A stretch of 45,373 nucleotides of DNA from Planctomycetaceae bacterium. Its GTDB lineage: Bacteria; Planctomycetota; Planctomycetia; Pirellulales; Pirellulaceae. The notes under the pieces are model-generated. The model was not told the DNA's origin. It searched no databases and saw only the letters and a program-made list of their open reading frames with translations. Below are positions 27,853-36,775 of the stretch, one piece after another. Numbering within the stretch: position 1 is the first letter of the stretch; each line of letters starts with the position of its first letter. The translations under genes were made by a program, and so were the position numbers. The DNA lies in NCBI GenBank assembly GCA_024225195.1, contig JAAEMV010000050.1, positions 1-45,373 on the forward strand, given 5' to 3'.

Positions 27853-29448
27853 ATGACTGACTCAGCGCCATCGAATTTCAATAGCGATACACCGGTAGAA
27901 GATCTGCTGCGCTTGCTGGAACTCGAAACGGAAGCGGCGCTCGACCGGATTTACCAACTCGACCACCCGACTCCTTTGGATTCGGTGGACTTGGAAAGTG
28001 GTGCCACGCTAACGCTCAAACGGGAAGACCTCTCGGTTGTCCACAGTTATAAATGGCGAGGATCTTTCAATAAGATTCTGGCAATGCACCAGTCAGGATT
28101 TACGGGTAAATTAGTAGCTGCATCAGCGGGAAATCACGCTCAAGGCGTGGCTGTCACGGCGAAGCGTTTGAATTTGCCGGCTACCATTTTCATGCCTCGC
28201 TCCACGCCCGTGCTTAAACAAGAGTCTGTCAAAAGCTTTGGAGGCGAATTCATCGAAATCCGCCTTCACGGTGACTCATTTGACGAGGCAGCCAAGGAAG
28301 CTCATCGTTTCGCTGAATCCACTGGCGGTGTCGTGATTCCACCCTACGACGACCTACAAGTCATCGCCGGCCAGGCAACCATTGGGGTTGAAGTCGCCAA
28401 CGAAATTGAATTACCGCCGACTCACGTATTTCTCGAGGTCGGCGGCGGGGGCATGGCCTCGGGCGTCGCGTCAGTGGTTAAAAAGAAGTTCCCCTCAGCA
28501 AAATTGATTGTGGTGGAAGCCGTCGATCAAAACAGCATGGGAGCTTCTTTGGCAAAAGGTCAAAGAACCACCATCGATACGCTTGATCGATTCTGCGACG
28601 GAACAGCCGTTGCCTGCCCGGGAGAAATCCCGTTTCGACTGTGTCAACATTTGATCGACGAATGTATCACTGTCACCAACGATCAGGTCTGCGAAGCAAT
28701 CCAGTACCTTTGGCAAAAAAAGAGAACCATCGTTGAACCTTCCGCGGCCCTCGGAGTTGCCGGAGCTATTCAATATCCGTTGACGGAGGACGATCGCCCC
28801 TTGACCGTCCTCTCAGGATCAAACGTCGACTTTATGATGCTGCCCAAAATTGCCAGGCGAGGCCAAGTCAAACGCCCGGAAACGCGTTACTACGCCTTTG
28901 AAATTAATGAGCAACATGGTGCGATGGCAGAGCTGCTCGATCGGTTCTTTGCCAACATGAACATCATCGATTTCCAGTACGGGAAAGTCTCTGAGACCCA
29001 CGCCTACCCGGTTATTGGAATCGAAGTCCCCCATGCTGAAATCGAATTGCTCGATCAATTCCTTGTCGACCCGAGCGCTCCGCCACACCATGACATTACG
29101 GGGTCGCCGGGCTCAGAGTTCCGCGTCATCCCGTTCAATATCGACGTAATCGCATTCCCATTTTTCGCGGTAATTGAATTTGCAAACCGCCCCGGAGCAC
29201 TTCGTGATTTCATGCGGTTCGCCAGCACTTTATCGAGCGTGTGCTACATGAACTATACCGATACTGGACAAACCGAAGGCCAGGCGCTGATGGGATTTGA
29301 ATTTGAGAACATCGGTCGACAATCCGAATTTATGGAATGGTTGGAAGCAACCACGAAATTCCAAGTTGTTCCCACAGAAATCGTAAGACACTTCAGTCCC
29401 TCAAGCGATGCAGAACTTCGCTGGAAATCTCTCGGCGATTCAAACTGA
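27853..29448 (+). CDS. ilvA: Threonine ammonia-lyase, biosynthetic (threonine dehydratase)
   Basis: This PLP enzyme deaminates threonine to 2-oxobutyrate, the first step to isoleucine. Motifs are HSYKWRGSFNK (PLP-binding Lys67), ASAGNHAQGVA and the glycine loop EVGGGGMASG. At 531 residues it is the long form: two ACT-like regulatory domains follow the catalytic core (starts near YYAFEINEQHGAMAEL and FFAVIEFANRPGALRDF), so feedback control by isoleucine/valine is expected. A perfect 7-bp hairpin (AATGGCC/GGCCATT, 27778-27799) lies about 50 nt upstream but has no T-run. An intrinsic terminator follows the gene. Confidence 0.95.
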   Translation: MTDSAPSNFNSDTPVEDLLRLLELETEAALDRIYQLDHPTPLDSVDLESGATLTLKREDLSVVHSYKWRGSFNKILAMHQSGFTGKLVAASAGNHAQGVAVTAKRLNLPATIFMPRSTPVLKQESVKSFGGEFIEIRLHGDSFDEAAKEAHRFAESTGGVVIPPYDDLQVIAGQATIGVEVANEIELPPTHVFLEVGGGGMASGVASVVKKKFPSAKLIVVEAVDQNSMGASLAKGQRTTIDTLDRFCDGTAVACPGEIPFRLCQHLIDECITVTNDQVCEAIQYLWQKKRTIVEPSAALGVAGAIQYPLTEDDRPLTVLSGSNVDFMMLPKIARRGQVKRPETRYYAFEINEQHGAMAELLDRFFANMNIIDFQYGKVSETHAYPVIGIEVPHAEIELLDQFLVDPSAPPHHDITGSPGSEFRVIPFNIDVIAFPFFAVIEFANRPGALRDFMRFASTLSSVCYMNYTDTGQTEGQALMGFEFENIGRQSEFMEWLEATTKFQVVPTEIVRHFSPSSDAELRWKSLGDSN

Positions 29449-29460
29449 ACCTAGCGGCGC

Positions 29461-29500
29461 AAAAAAACTGGCAGCTTTTCACTGCCAGTTTTAATTTTTT
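29461..29500. terminator. Bidirectional intrinsic terminator after ilvA
   Basis: AACTGGCAG (29466-29474) pairs perfectly with CTGCCAGTT (29482-29490) around a 7-nt loop, with TTTTAATTTTTT on one side and AAAAAAA on the other. It can terminate ilvA on the plus strand and the small convergent gene on the minus strand. Confidence 0.9.
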
Positions 29501-29520
29501 TAGTCAGGGTAGGCAACTAT

Positions 29521-29838
29521 CTAACGGACGTTTGAAAACACATCCGCCGTAACTGCATGGGCTTCAATCGACACTCGCTCGCCGCGGTCAGGTCGTGTCA
29601 ACTCAAGCGACAACTGCGTTCCGTCGATCGAATAATCCGCAAAATAGGTTTCCCCATTCGAACTCAGGGTTACCTTTTGGGGCGTCACCTGAATCACATC
29701 AAACTTTTGGCCCAGCGGTTGGAGGACCCACTCGTCTTCAGCAACTCGAAGCGATCGAATCCCGTCATTGTTCATCACCGTCGTGGCGTTAATAAGAACC
29801 GAATCGATTTCCCATCCGCCCAAAGGTACACTAGTCAT
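29521..29838 (-). CDS. Small conserved-type hypothetical protein, lipocalin-like
   Basis: This 105-residue protein starts MTSVPLGGWEI. The pattern of alternating strands (G-W near the start, then ITEPS-type short beta strands) recalls small lipocalin-like planctomycete proteins such as the TIGR03067 group, but the match is loose. GGAG about 10 nt upstream supports the ATG. Sharing a bidirectional terminator with ilvA supports it being a real gene. There is no signal peptide, and the function is unknown. Confidence 0.6.
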   Translation of the reverse strand: MTSVPLGGWEIDSVLINATTVMNNDGIRSLRVAEDEWVLQPLGQKFDVIQVTPQKVTLSSNGETYFADYSIDGTQLSLELTRPDRGERVSIEAHAVTADVFSNVR

Positions 29839-30136
29839 AAGTCATACTCCGCAAATCAAAAGATAAAAATAAATGGTATAAAAGCAGTGCAAATCCCAAG
29901 CCAAATAATAAAAAGCCGGTTTTCGTGCACTTTCCCTAAGCAAAAGCATCTCAATATGAGAACCATTTCGAAAAAATGAGAAACTCAAACTGGTTTCCTG
30001 GTCGCTAAACTAGGAACGCAATGTATGGCAGCAAGGAACAAAGGCGAACAACTTATAAATTATAAGACGCGCGTTGAACGGCCGATTCCCTCTTAACTCA
30101 AACACAAAATCCCTCACTTCGACCAAGAGAAAATTA

Positions 30137-31630
30137 ATGAGCCAAACCATTTTCGAAAATGCCTACATTTGCTTCGCATTGTTGGGCTTTTTAATGACAA
30201 GTCAATGCACCGCCTACTCACAAGAGACTGCCCCTAATCCTGTCCCCCCCAACATTGTGCTAGTAATGGCGGACGATCAAGGATGGGGACAGACTGGGTA
30301 CAATGGACACCCCATTTTAAAAACACCACACTTGGACGAAATGGCAGCCAAAGGACTTCGCTTCGAACGCTTTTATGCCGCTGCTCCCGTTTGCTCCCCC
30401 ACGCGGGCCAGTGTCCTTACTGGACGAACCAACCAAAGAACGGGCGTTGAAAGTCACGGTTACGCACTGAGGTTGCAAGAAAAGACTTTAGCTACCGCAT
30501 TGTCAAATGCCGGCTACCAAACGGGACACTTTGGAAAATGGCATCTCAATGGATTGCGGGGTCCAGGTGTCCCCATTTCAGCCAAAGACAGTCACCATCC
30601 CGGCGTTTTCGGTTTCGACACCTGGCTCTCAGTCACTAATTTTTTTGATCGCAATCCTATTCTCAGTCGCAATGGAGATTTTGAAGAATTTAAAGGCGAC
30701 TCCTCGGAAATCATCGTCGATGAAGCCGTGAAATTCATTAGGCAACAAGCGATATTAAAACGCCCGTCTTTTACCGTCATCTGGTTTGGCACCCCCCATA
30801 ATCCATTCATGGCAGCACCAGAGGACGCTCGTCCTTTTGCGCACCTCGACCGAGATTCTAAAGACCAACACGGCGAACTCGTTGCGATGGACCGAAGCAT
30901 TGGCACCCTCCGCAAGTCAATCAAAGAACTGGGAATTGCTGAACAAACCATCATTTGGTTTACGAGTGACAATGGCGGGCTACCTAAAATTACTCCTGAA
31001 ACCGTCGGTGGATTGCGAGGTTTTAAGGGCAGTCTTTACGAGGGTGGATTGAGGGTTCCCGCCGTAATCGAGTGGCCGTCTCATATCTCGCCACGCGTGA
31101 CGTCCTATCCGACCGTTTCGATGGACATCTTCCCCACTTTGGCAGAAATCGTCAAACTTCCCGCATCCTCAATGCTTAACACGAATGATGGATTGAGTCT
31201 TAAAAAACTATTCGACACGGAAATTACGACGCGGGAAAAACCAATCCCATTCGACTGCCTCGGGAATCAGGCGGTTATCGACAACGACTGGAAACTGATT
31301 CGCCTTGGCAGGAACGAAAACAAAAAACCTAAATTCGAACTTTATAACCTCAAACAAGATCCCCATGAGAAACTGAATTTATTCGACGCGAACGAGGCGG
31401 AGGCGAATCGAATGCTCGGACTGTTAACTGGCTTTGATTCATCAATCCAACGGAGCATCGATGGAAAAGACTATCCCGAAGGCAAGGTAAACGACGGCAA
31501 CCCCCAACCTAGATTCTGGAACACCGTCGATCATTACCAACCTTTCATCGAGCAATGGAAAAATCGCCCCGAATACGCAACCTGGCTCAGGAAAAGACAG
31601 AACAACAGGCGAAAAAAACAAGCACCCTAG
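30137..31630 (+). CDS. Sulfatase (formylglycine-dependent, S1 family)
   Basis: The protein begins with a signal peptide (MSQTIFENAYICFALLGFLM). It has the arylsulfatase N-terminal metal motif VMADDQGWGQTG and the CSPTR active-site motif (Cys86 from this start), whose cysteine is converted to formylglycine. GHFGKWHL, TSDNGG and the C-terminal FELYNLKQDPHEKLNL subdomain follow. Such exported sulfatases remove sulfate from polysaccharides and are numerous in marine planctomycetes. The frame extends to 30074, but those 21 residues would precede the signal peptide. The substrate cannot be inferred. The 298 bp upstream contain no gene. Confidence 0.93.
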   Translation: MSQTIFENAYICFALLGFLMTSQCTAYSQETAPNPVPPNIVLVMADDQGWGQTGYNGHPILKTPHLDEMAAKGLRFERFYAAAPVCSPTRASVLTGRTNQRTGVESHGYALRLQEKTLATALSNAGYQTGHFGKWHLNGLRGPGVPISAKDSHHPGVFGFDTWLSVTNFFDRNPILSRNGDFEEFKGDSSEIIVDEAVKFIRQQAILKRPSFTVIWFGTPHNPFMAAPEDARPFAHLDRDSKDQHGELVAMDRSIGTLRKSIKELGIAEQTIIWFTSDNGGLPKITPETVGGLRGFKGSLYEGGLRVPAVIEWPSHISPRVTSYPTVSMDIFPTLAEIVKLPASSMLNTNDGLSLKKLFDTEITTREKPIPFDCLGNQAVIDNDWKLIRLGRNENKKPKFELYNLKQDPHEKLNLFDANEAEANRMLGLLTGFDSSIQRSIDGKDYPEGKVNDGNPQPRFWNTVDHYQPFIEQWKNRPEYATWLRKRQNNRRKKQAP

Positions 31631-31677
31631 CACCGGCAATCACTAAAAATAGAAACGCGTTAAACCTGTGCAAGGGA

Positions 31678-33513
31678 CTAATTCCGCAAATAAAATTCAT
31701 ACTCGACGGTGGGCTTAAAACATTCACCAGGCTTGATGGACGCTTTCCAATTCACAACGCTACTGTTGTTAATTGGATCGCCGCCGTGGATGGACCAATC
31801 ATTGGGATTGAATCCCTCCAGTTTGGTCTTCCCTTCATCGGATACCTCGTTTGCCTTTCCACCAAAACGAAGGCTAACTTCCACCGGAACCTCATACTCT
31901 TTGTTGTTAGCAATTTCAGCGATGACTTTTCCTTTCACAAGTGAGTAGCTCGAATTTCGCCATTGAACCGCGTTCCGCTCTCGACCAGTTTCTTGATTGT
32001 CGACACCAGCCTTTAAATCCACGGAGACCGTCATGGGGAGGCGGCAAATTCCCCCTGGAGAAGTGTAGGTAAGTAACTCCTGAGCCAAAGGTTGAAAGCC
32101 ATCGACTAACATGGCAGCACCGGTAGTCCAAGGGACCTTCGTATCATTAATTAATTCAACTTGATGCCAAACTTTGCTCTCTGAAACAACTAATGGCGAC
32201 TTTCCATTACGGCCCGAAGCGAATTCGTGGGCAGAATGCTGAACCGTCACATCCCAAGTATAGATATCTCGGTAGGCGACCTCAGCCTTCAGAATCCGAA
32301 CACTTGCTCGCTCGCCTTTTTTAAGTGACATTGGCTTGAGCTTGTAGACAAAAAGATCGTTGCCACCGCTGGTCGTTAAATCACCAGCCAATCCTTCAAT
32401 CAAGCCTTCAGAATTGCCAGTCGACCGAGCGCTGCGAAAATCACTTGTGCTCTGCGAATATATCGTATTGCTGAATTGATCGATCGCTTGATTACTCATG
32501 ATTTGAGGCGCTGCTTCAACAAGTACATTTTTCAAACTTGCCTCCAACACCATTGGACTGGGCGATGCCTTAAATCGAAAATTGGGAACACCAACGACAA
32601 CGTGCAAAGGGACATCTATCAAATCCTCCGAATCATTGATTATCTCTCCTTGCATTAGGATCTCTGCGGTTTTCGCAGACGCACGCTCGACCTCAACGCC
32701 TCCTTCGTCTCCCTTAAATTCAAACGGCTTGTCCGTCAAATTTAATCGATAGGTCGGAAGCCAGCGAATACCGGGGCAGAAGTACATTAAGCTCAATTCA
32801 ACTTCGGTGTTTGGCGTCCCAAAATCGAACGTTAATTTTTTTTCCCGCGTCAACTTTTTCACGTTTTGTTCGACGGTTGTTTTCATACCTTCAACTGTCA
32901 GATTTGAAACGGAATTAGCCGCGATCATCATGTCGCCAGCTTCCGTACGCAATAAGAAATGAGTCCCCAAAACGGTGTCCACTAGAATCTCAGCTTCAAT
33001 CGCTCCACCGTCGCTGTCGTGACGAGTTCTATCGCGGGGATCAGTTTTCTCAGGGATCAACTCTCGATTGGCAAGAACCTTGAGTAGCACACCTTTGACC
33101 GATTCCGATTTCTCACCTCGAATTTGCAATGAACACGATGCCCCTAGATTGGCGGTTACAATTTCCATTACCGTTGTGCAATTTATCTCCCGCTTACCTT
33201 CTGATTCCGAGGCTTCCCAACCTGCGACCATTGAGCTAATTTTTCCTTGTTGGGCGATCGCCCAGAAAGACCCGAGAATTGCTGAATCTGGGACCTCATT
33301 CGTAAACACTTTTCCTTCCGCATCGGTTTTCGCCGTCCCTTTTTTTACAATTAAAAAATATCCGTCTTTAAAAATAACAACATTTTCAGTTGTTAAATTC
33401 AGTTCAGATTTTTCCATCAAGCTGCTGAATTTATTGTCAGCGAAAATCAGGTCCGAACCAGAAAACAGGGTTACCCATCCAACAACTAACAACGTCAAAC
33501 GACCAATCACCAT
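31678..33513 (-). CDS. Exported DUF4139-like protein
   Basis: Start chosen at 33513: there the protein has a signal peptide (MVIGRLTLLVVGWVTLFSGS...FADN) and GGGGA upstream. The longer frame to 33654 would include the predicted promoter. The mature part (about 585 residues) is beta-rich. A segment near the middle, CPGIRWLPTYRLNL, followed by a GEIINDSEDL stretch, resembles the DUF4139 domain, where W-x-P-x-Y is conserved. The function of that domain is unknown. The gene lies next to a two-component system and has a promoter nearly identical to that of the response regulator. It is therefore probably a target of that system, in the envelope. Confidence 0.65.
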   Translation of the reverse strand: MVIGRLTLLVVGWVTLFSGSDLIFADNKFSSLMEKSELNLTTENVVIFKDGYFLIVKKGTAKTDAEGKVFTNEVPDSAILGSFWAIAQQGKISSMVAGWEASESEGKREINCTTVMEIVTANLGASCSLQIRGEKSESVKGVLLKVLANRELIPEKTDPRDRTRHDSDGGAIEAEILVDTVLGTHFLLRTEAGDMMIAANSVSNLTVEGMKTTVEQNVKKLTREKKLTFDFGTPNTEVELSLMYFCPGIRWLPTYRLNLTDKPFEFKGDEGGVEVERASAKTAEILMQGEIINDSEDLIDVPLHVVVGVPNFRFKASPSPMVLEASLKNVLVEAAPQIMSNQAIDQFSNTIYSQSTSDFRSARSTGNSEGLIEGLAGDLTTSGGNDLFVYKLKPMSLKKGERASVRILKAEVAYRDIYTWDVTVQHSAHEFASGRNGKSPLVVSESKVWHQVELINDTKVPWTTGAAMLVDGFQPLAQELLTYTSPGGICRLPMTVSVDLKAGVDNQETGRERNAVQWRNSSYSLVKGKVIAEIANNKEYEVPVEVSLRFGGKANEVSDEGKTKLEGFNPNDWSIHGGDPINNSSVVNWKASIKPGECFKPTVEYEFYLRN

Positions 33514-33595
33514 GATATCCCCAAGCGTTAATAATGAAGTTACTATCGGCCTTAAGAGACTTAACGACTTGGTTAATTCTCCGTAAGCTCTAACC

Positions 33596-33640
33596 ATCAT
33601 ACGTAGTCCTCCGAGGATGAGACGTAACGAGAATGTAACG
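33596..33640 (-). promoter_or_regulatory. Promoter of the DUF4139-like gene with direct-repeat operator
   Basis: On the minus strand the operator is CGTTACATTCTCGTTACGT (33640-33622): two GTTAC half-sites with 11-bp spacing, as bound by OmpR-family regulators. Exactly 20 nt later comes TATGAT (33601-33596), a -10-like hexamer. The start codon at 33513 is about 80 nt further on. The same arrangement precedes the response regulator gene at 36637-36681. Confidence 0.65.
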
Positions 33641-33726
33641 TCCCAACTCGCCAAAACAGCTGCGACCCAAGTTGCCTAACGAGGTACCTGCGCAGCGAAA
33701 CAGCAGGTAAATTGTGCGGTGCTAAC

Positions 33727-33748
33727 AAAAAACCTTCAATTGAAAGGT
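33727..33748 (-). terminator. Intrinsic terminator after the histidine kinase gene
   Basis: Immediately after the kinase stop (minus strand), ACCTTT pairs with GAAGGT (33748-33732, last pairs A-T/G-U) and is followed by TTTTTT (33732-33727). The stem is short (6 bp). It separates the regulator-kinase operon from the downstream DUF4139-like gene, which has its own promoter. Confidence 0.65.
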
Positions 33749-33749
33749 C

Positions 33750-35834
33750 TTAATTTTGAATTGGCAGTTCAAGGACAAAACAAGCCCCCGCCGAGTGGCG
33801 GTCGAGTTTGTTTTTTCGATCCGCGATTTTGAGCTTCCCCCCCAAAGAGGATGCCATTCGCCGACATAACGCCAAACCCAACCCAACTCCCGGAGCCGTA
33901 TTTGCTGCATCCTGATCCGATTTGCAAAAGGGCTGAAACATCCGCTTCCGGTATTTAACTGGAACGCCAGGCCCAAAGTCCTGTACATAGATCGCCAACG
34001 TTTTTCCGTGACGCGAAATTTTCAGATCAATTCTTGGCTGGGAACTTGGCCGCGCGTACTTACACGCATTGTCGACTAAATTAAAAATGATCTGCTCCAC
34101 TGTCGCCGGTTGAGTTGCAAACCTGAAATCGGCAACGGATTCGTCAATCTCTAATGCGATCTCCCAGTCTACTTCAGCCGCCCTCTCTTTGATTCTGGAC
34201 TCGAATCGCCCCAGCATCTCAGCGGCGGTGAGTGTTTCGACGCATCCTGAATCAGCCCCCCGTTCTAGACGAGCGAACTGGAGAACATTTTCAACCAAGT
34301 GAGATAATCGATCCGCCTGCAAGCAAAGTGTATTGGCATAATCCTGTTGCTTTTCTGGCGGTACCATTTTCTCCGCCAACATTTCAGCGTACATCCGAAA
34401 CGTCGTCAACGGTGTTCGTAATTCATGCGTCACCGCCGACACAAATGTCGCCCTTCGTTCACTGAGGCGAATAACCCCAAACAAAAGTGTCGCGGAAGCA
34501 ACCGCAGCAAGTGCCAACCCTAGCCAGGCTACCCATAAAGCGAGCTTTAATCCTGCAAATGAGTTTTGATCCGCGGTCGAACCGATCGCCAAAGTCGATA
34601 GCAAACTTGAGCTATCGACGACCAATTGGACGGGCAGCGTCGTCAAAGCCGTCATAACGTTTAAATCTGTATCCTGCTCTAATTCTTCGAATTGAACATT
34701 GGGAAGCAAATCCTCAACTTCGGCACGGAGTGCATTCTGAATGGCAGGCCAATCGAGCCAGCACACTTGAATGACGGGCAAATCGCCAACGGAACCGTCC
34801 CGAGTGACTTCGCGAACCAGCACCAGATTCTCCCCCACCCATACTGGCTGCATCACACCAACTGAATCCAGTGCGTTAACATTTTCACCAGCGAAACCAA
34901 TCCCACCCTGGATTTGACTTAGGCTGTTGTTCTCCAAAACGTTAGCAGAACTATTCTCTTGCCATCGCTGTGACGTGAGGTTGAGCGTGTTTTGCAATCG
35001 ACGGCTGAACTCCTCATTACCACGGGATGCTCCCCGAGACTGCTGGACTGCTCGCTTACTATTCTGAGCGATTTGAGGTATTTCTGCACCTTTCGCATTC
35101 TTATTCAACAGGTCACTTGAACTCGATTTCACCCCTCCATACTTCTCAAAGGCAGGCACTTTGTAATAGGACTGCTCAGCTTCAGTTTGCGAGAGCGCGC
35201 CTCTGTTTTGCTCGGCCGATGCAATATCAATCGAAACGTCGGCAAGCGACTCACTACTAAGATCAGCCAACAATGTTTCGTAGGTAAACAGATTTTCAGC
35301 CTCTAACAATAACTGCTCGCTCAAGCCAACTGTTTGGGCACTGAGACCAAATTGATTTTCGGCGAGCAATCTTGCGGATCCTCTCGGTATCTGAGGAGAG
35401 CGGAGATCCTGCTCACAACCCATCTGAAAATAAAATTTCACAAACTGAGGAGGAGGAAACATCAATGGCGAAGCGACCTTTTGGTAACTTCCTCCCGGCG
35501 AGTCTGAACTACTACCTGTTCGACTTGGCACTCGTCCTCCTTGATTGTTGGTAACCTCGGCTGGCACAAATGCCTGGTAAAACGAATCGTAAGAGTAACT
35601 CGGACGAGCGGCTTCCCTCGCAATCAAGGGAAGTATTTTTAAATCCATCCGATACAGCGCGCTGCTGATCCGCTCCTGCAGCTCCGCTTCCTGCCTCGCG
35701 AGTTCGGTCTCGCGCCTGTCATTTTCGCGACTTTCATCCAGCCGGACGGTCATAATCGTCAACCAGCCCATTCCGGGGATCACGATGGCGAGCCCAAAGA
35801 AAAACAGGATCCAGATCTGCCAAGGACGTCGCAT
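33750..35834 (-). CDS. Sensor histidine kinase with a large extracytoplasmic domain
   Basis: Transmembrane helices at about residues 5-30 and 431-455 (from the ATG at 35834) flank an approximately 400-residue extracytoplasmic region. That region has no recognised domain and includes a Gly/Ser-rich stretch near 99-118. The cytoplasmic part has the HisKA motif VTHELRTPLTTF (phosphoacceptor His470) and the HATPase motifs IIFNLVDNACKYA, QDFGPGVP and GVGLGLALCRRM. The start overlaps the response regulator stop by 1 nt (TGATG), so the two are translationally coupled. The upstream start at 35864 is inside the regulator gene. The partner is the adjacent OmpR-type regulator. The stimulus is unknown. 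Confidence 0.93.
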   Translation of the reverse strand: MRRPWQIWILFFFGLAIVIPGMGWLTIMTVRLDESRENDRRETELARQEAELQERISSALYRMDLKILPLIAREAARPSYSYDSFYQAFVPAEVTNNQGGRVPSRTGSSSDSPGGSYQKVASPLMFPPPQFVKFYFQMGCEQDLRSPQIPRGSARLLAENQFGLSAQTVGLSEQLLLEAENLFTYETLLADLSSESLADVSIDIASAEQNRGALSQTEAEQSYYKVPAFEKYGGVKSSSSDLLNKNAKGAEIPQIAQNSKRAVQQSRGASRGNEEFSRRLQNTLNLTSQRWQENSSANVLENNSLSQIQGGIGFAGENVNALDSVGVMQPVWVGENLVLVREVTRDGSVGDLPVIQVCWLDWPAIQNALRAEVEDLLPNVQFEELEQDTDLNVMTALTTLPVQLVVDSSSLLSTLAIGSTADQNSFAGLKLALWVAWLGLALAAVASATLLFGVIRLSERRATFVSAVTHELRTPLTTFRMYAEMLAEKMVPPEKQQDYANTLCLQADRLSHLVENVLQFARLERGADSGCVETLTAAEMLGRFESRIKERAAEVDWEIALEIDESVADFRFATQPATVEQIIFNLVDNACKYARPSSQPRIDLKISRHGKTLAIYVQDFGPGVPVKYRKRMFQPFCKSDQDAANTAPGVGLGLALCRRMASSLGGKLKIADRKNKLDRHSAGACFVLELPIQN

Positions 35835-36571
35835 CAGTTCGCTCCATTTCCGCAAACAGACCACATGTAACCTTTTCCGCGCACGGTCAATATAGTTGCA
35901 GCAGCGGCTTTGTTCTCTCTCATTTTTTCACGCAACCGGGCAATGTGCATATCAATCGTACGCGTCGTAATCCCTTTCGGACTAAGCCTCCACACGCTCG
36001 ACAATAACTCCTCACGAGATATCGCGCGTCCGGAATTCGAGACGAGATACTGAATCAACTCTGTCTCTTTTTCAGAAAGCTCCGCACGGGTGGCAGCCGA
36101 TTCGCCTTCGGTAGACTTCTGAGGACGAAAGCGAACTTCCCTTCGTTCAAAATCAACTACCCCTCCTGGAAAACTAACAGACTGCACGTCTCGAGGTCGC
36201 TCCGGTGACCGACGCAACACGGCCTCCACTCGAGCCAACAATTCTTTGATGCTGAATGGTTTGACAACGTAGTCGTCGGCGCCATCCCGTAGCCCTTGCA
36301 CTCGGTCCTGCTCATCCCCCTTCGCCGTTAGGATAATTACCGGTTGGGTCGGTCGGACTTGTTTTAATTTTTTTAAAATCTCTAACCCGGAAACTCCAGG
36401 CAACGCGAGATCCAACAACAGCAAATCGTATTCCGATTGGAGCGCCATCTCCAAACCCGAAATGCCATCACCTGCCTGCAGCACTTGATGCCCGGTATAC
36501 TCCAGCGAATCAACGATTCCACGACGAATTGCCGCATCGTCCTCTACCGTCAATATTACCGTCTTGGCCAT
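35834..36571 (-). CDS. OmpR/PhoB-family response regulator
   Basis: The receiver domain starts VILTVEDDAA (acidic pair Glu10/Asp11) with phosphoacceptor Asp54 in LLLDLALPG and the conserved Lys in ILTAKGDE. A winged-helix trans_reg_C domain follows (SREELLSSVW, TRTIDMHIARLREK, VRGKGYMW). The start at 36571 fits the family; a start at 36592 would add seven residues. The gene heads an operon with the sensor kinase. An 11-bp-spaced direct repeat 91 nt upstream suggests autoregulation. Confidence 0.94.
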   Translation of the reverse strand: MAKTVILTVEDDAAIRRGIVDSLEYTGHQVLQAGDGISGLEMALQSEYDLLLLDLALPGVSGLEILKKLKQVRPTQPVIILTAKGDEQDRVQGLRDGADDYVVKPFSIKELLARVEAVLRRSPERPRDVQSVSFPGGVVDFERREVRFRPQKSTEGESAATRAELSEKETELIQYLVSNSGRAISREELLSSVWRLSPKGITTRTIDMHIARLREKMRENKAAAATILTVRGKGYMWSVCGNGAN

Positions 36572-36636
36572 TTTTAAATTCCATGGGAACACGAGCTGAC
36601 TCGACAGCGGCCGCCTAGTGCCTACCGCCGTTCCTT

Positions 36637-36681
36637 ATTCTACGATGCAATCGTAGATCATTACGTAACAAAGATGTAACG
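36637..36681 (-). promoter_or_regulatory. Promoter of the response regulator gene with direct-repeat operator
   Basis: Minus strand: CGTTACATCTTTGTTACGT (36681-36663), then 20 nt, then TAGAAT (36642-36637). The 19-bp operator matches the one upstream of the DUF4139-like gene at 16 of 19 positions, with the same half-site spacing, orientation and distance to the -10-like hexamer. Confidence 0.65.
36639..36657. repeat. Perfect inverted repeat overlapping the regulator promoter
   Basis: TCTACGAT-GCA-ATCGTAGA forms 8-bp perfect arms around a 3-nt centre. It overlaps the -10-like hexamer and lies between the direct-repeat operator and the gene. It could bind a second dimeric regulator, or form an early hairpin in the transcript. 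Confidence 0.55.
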
Positions 36682-36775
36682 AACCTACGAATTCGAGCCG
36701 CGGACTCCATTTTTCAGGGAATTAACGTAGAAAGAGCAAATTGTTCGACCAACGGAACTCGACAGCGAAGCTGGA

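Noticed and set aside
33514-33654. N-terminal extension of the DUF4139-like protein to 33654
   Set aside because: It would place the start upstream of the operator and -10-like hexamer and bury the signal peptide.
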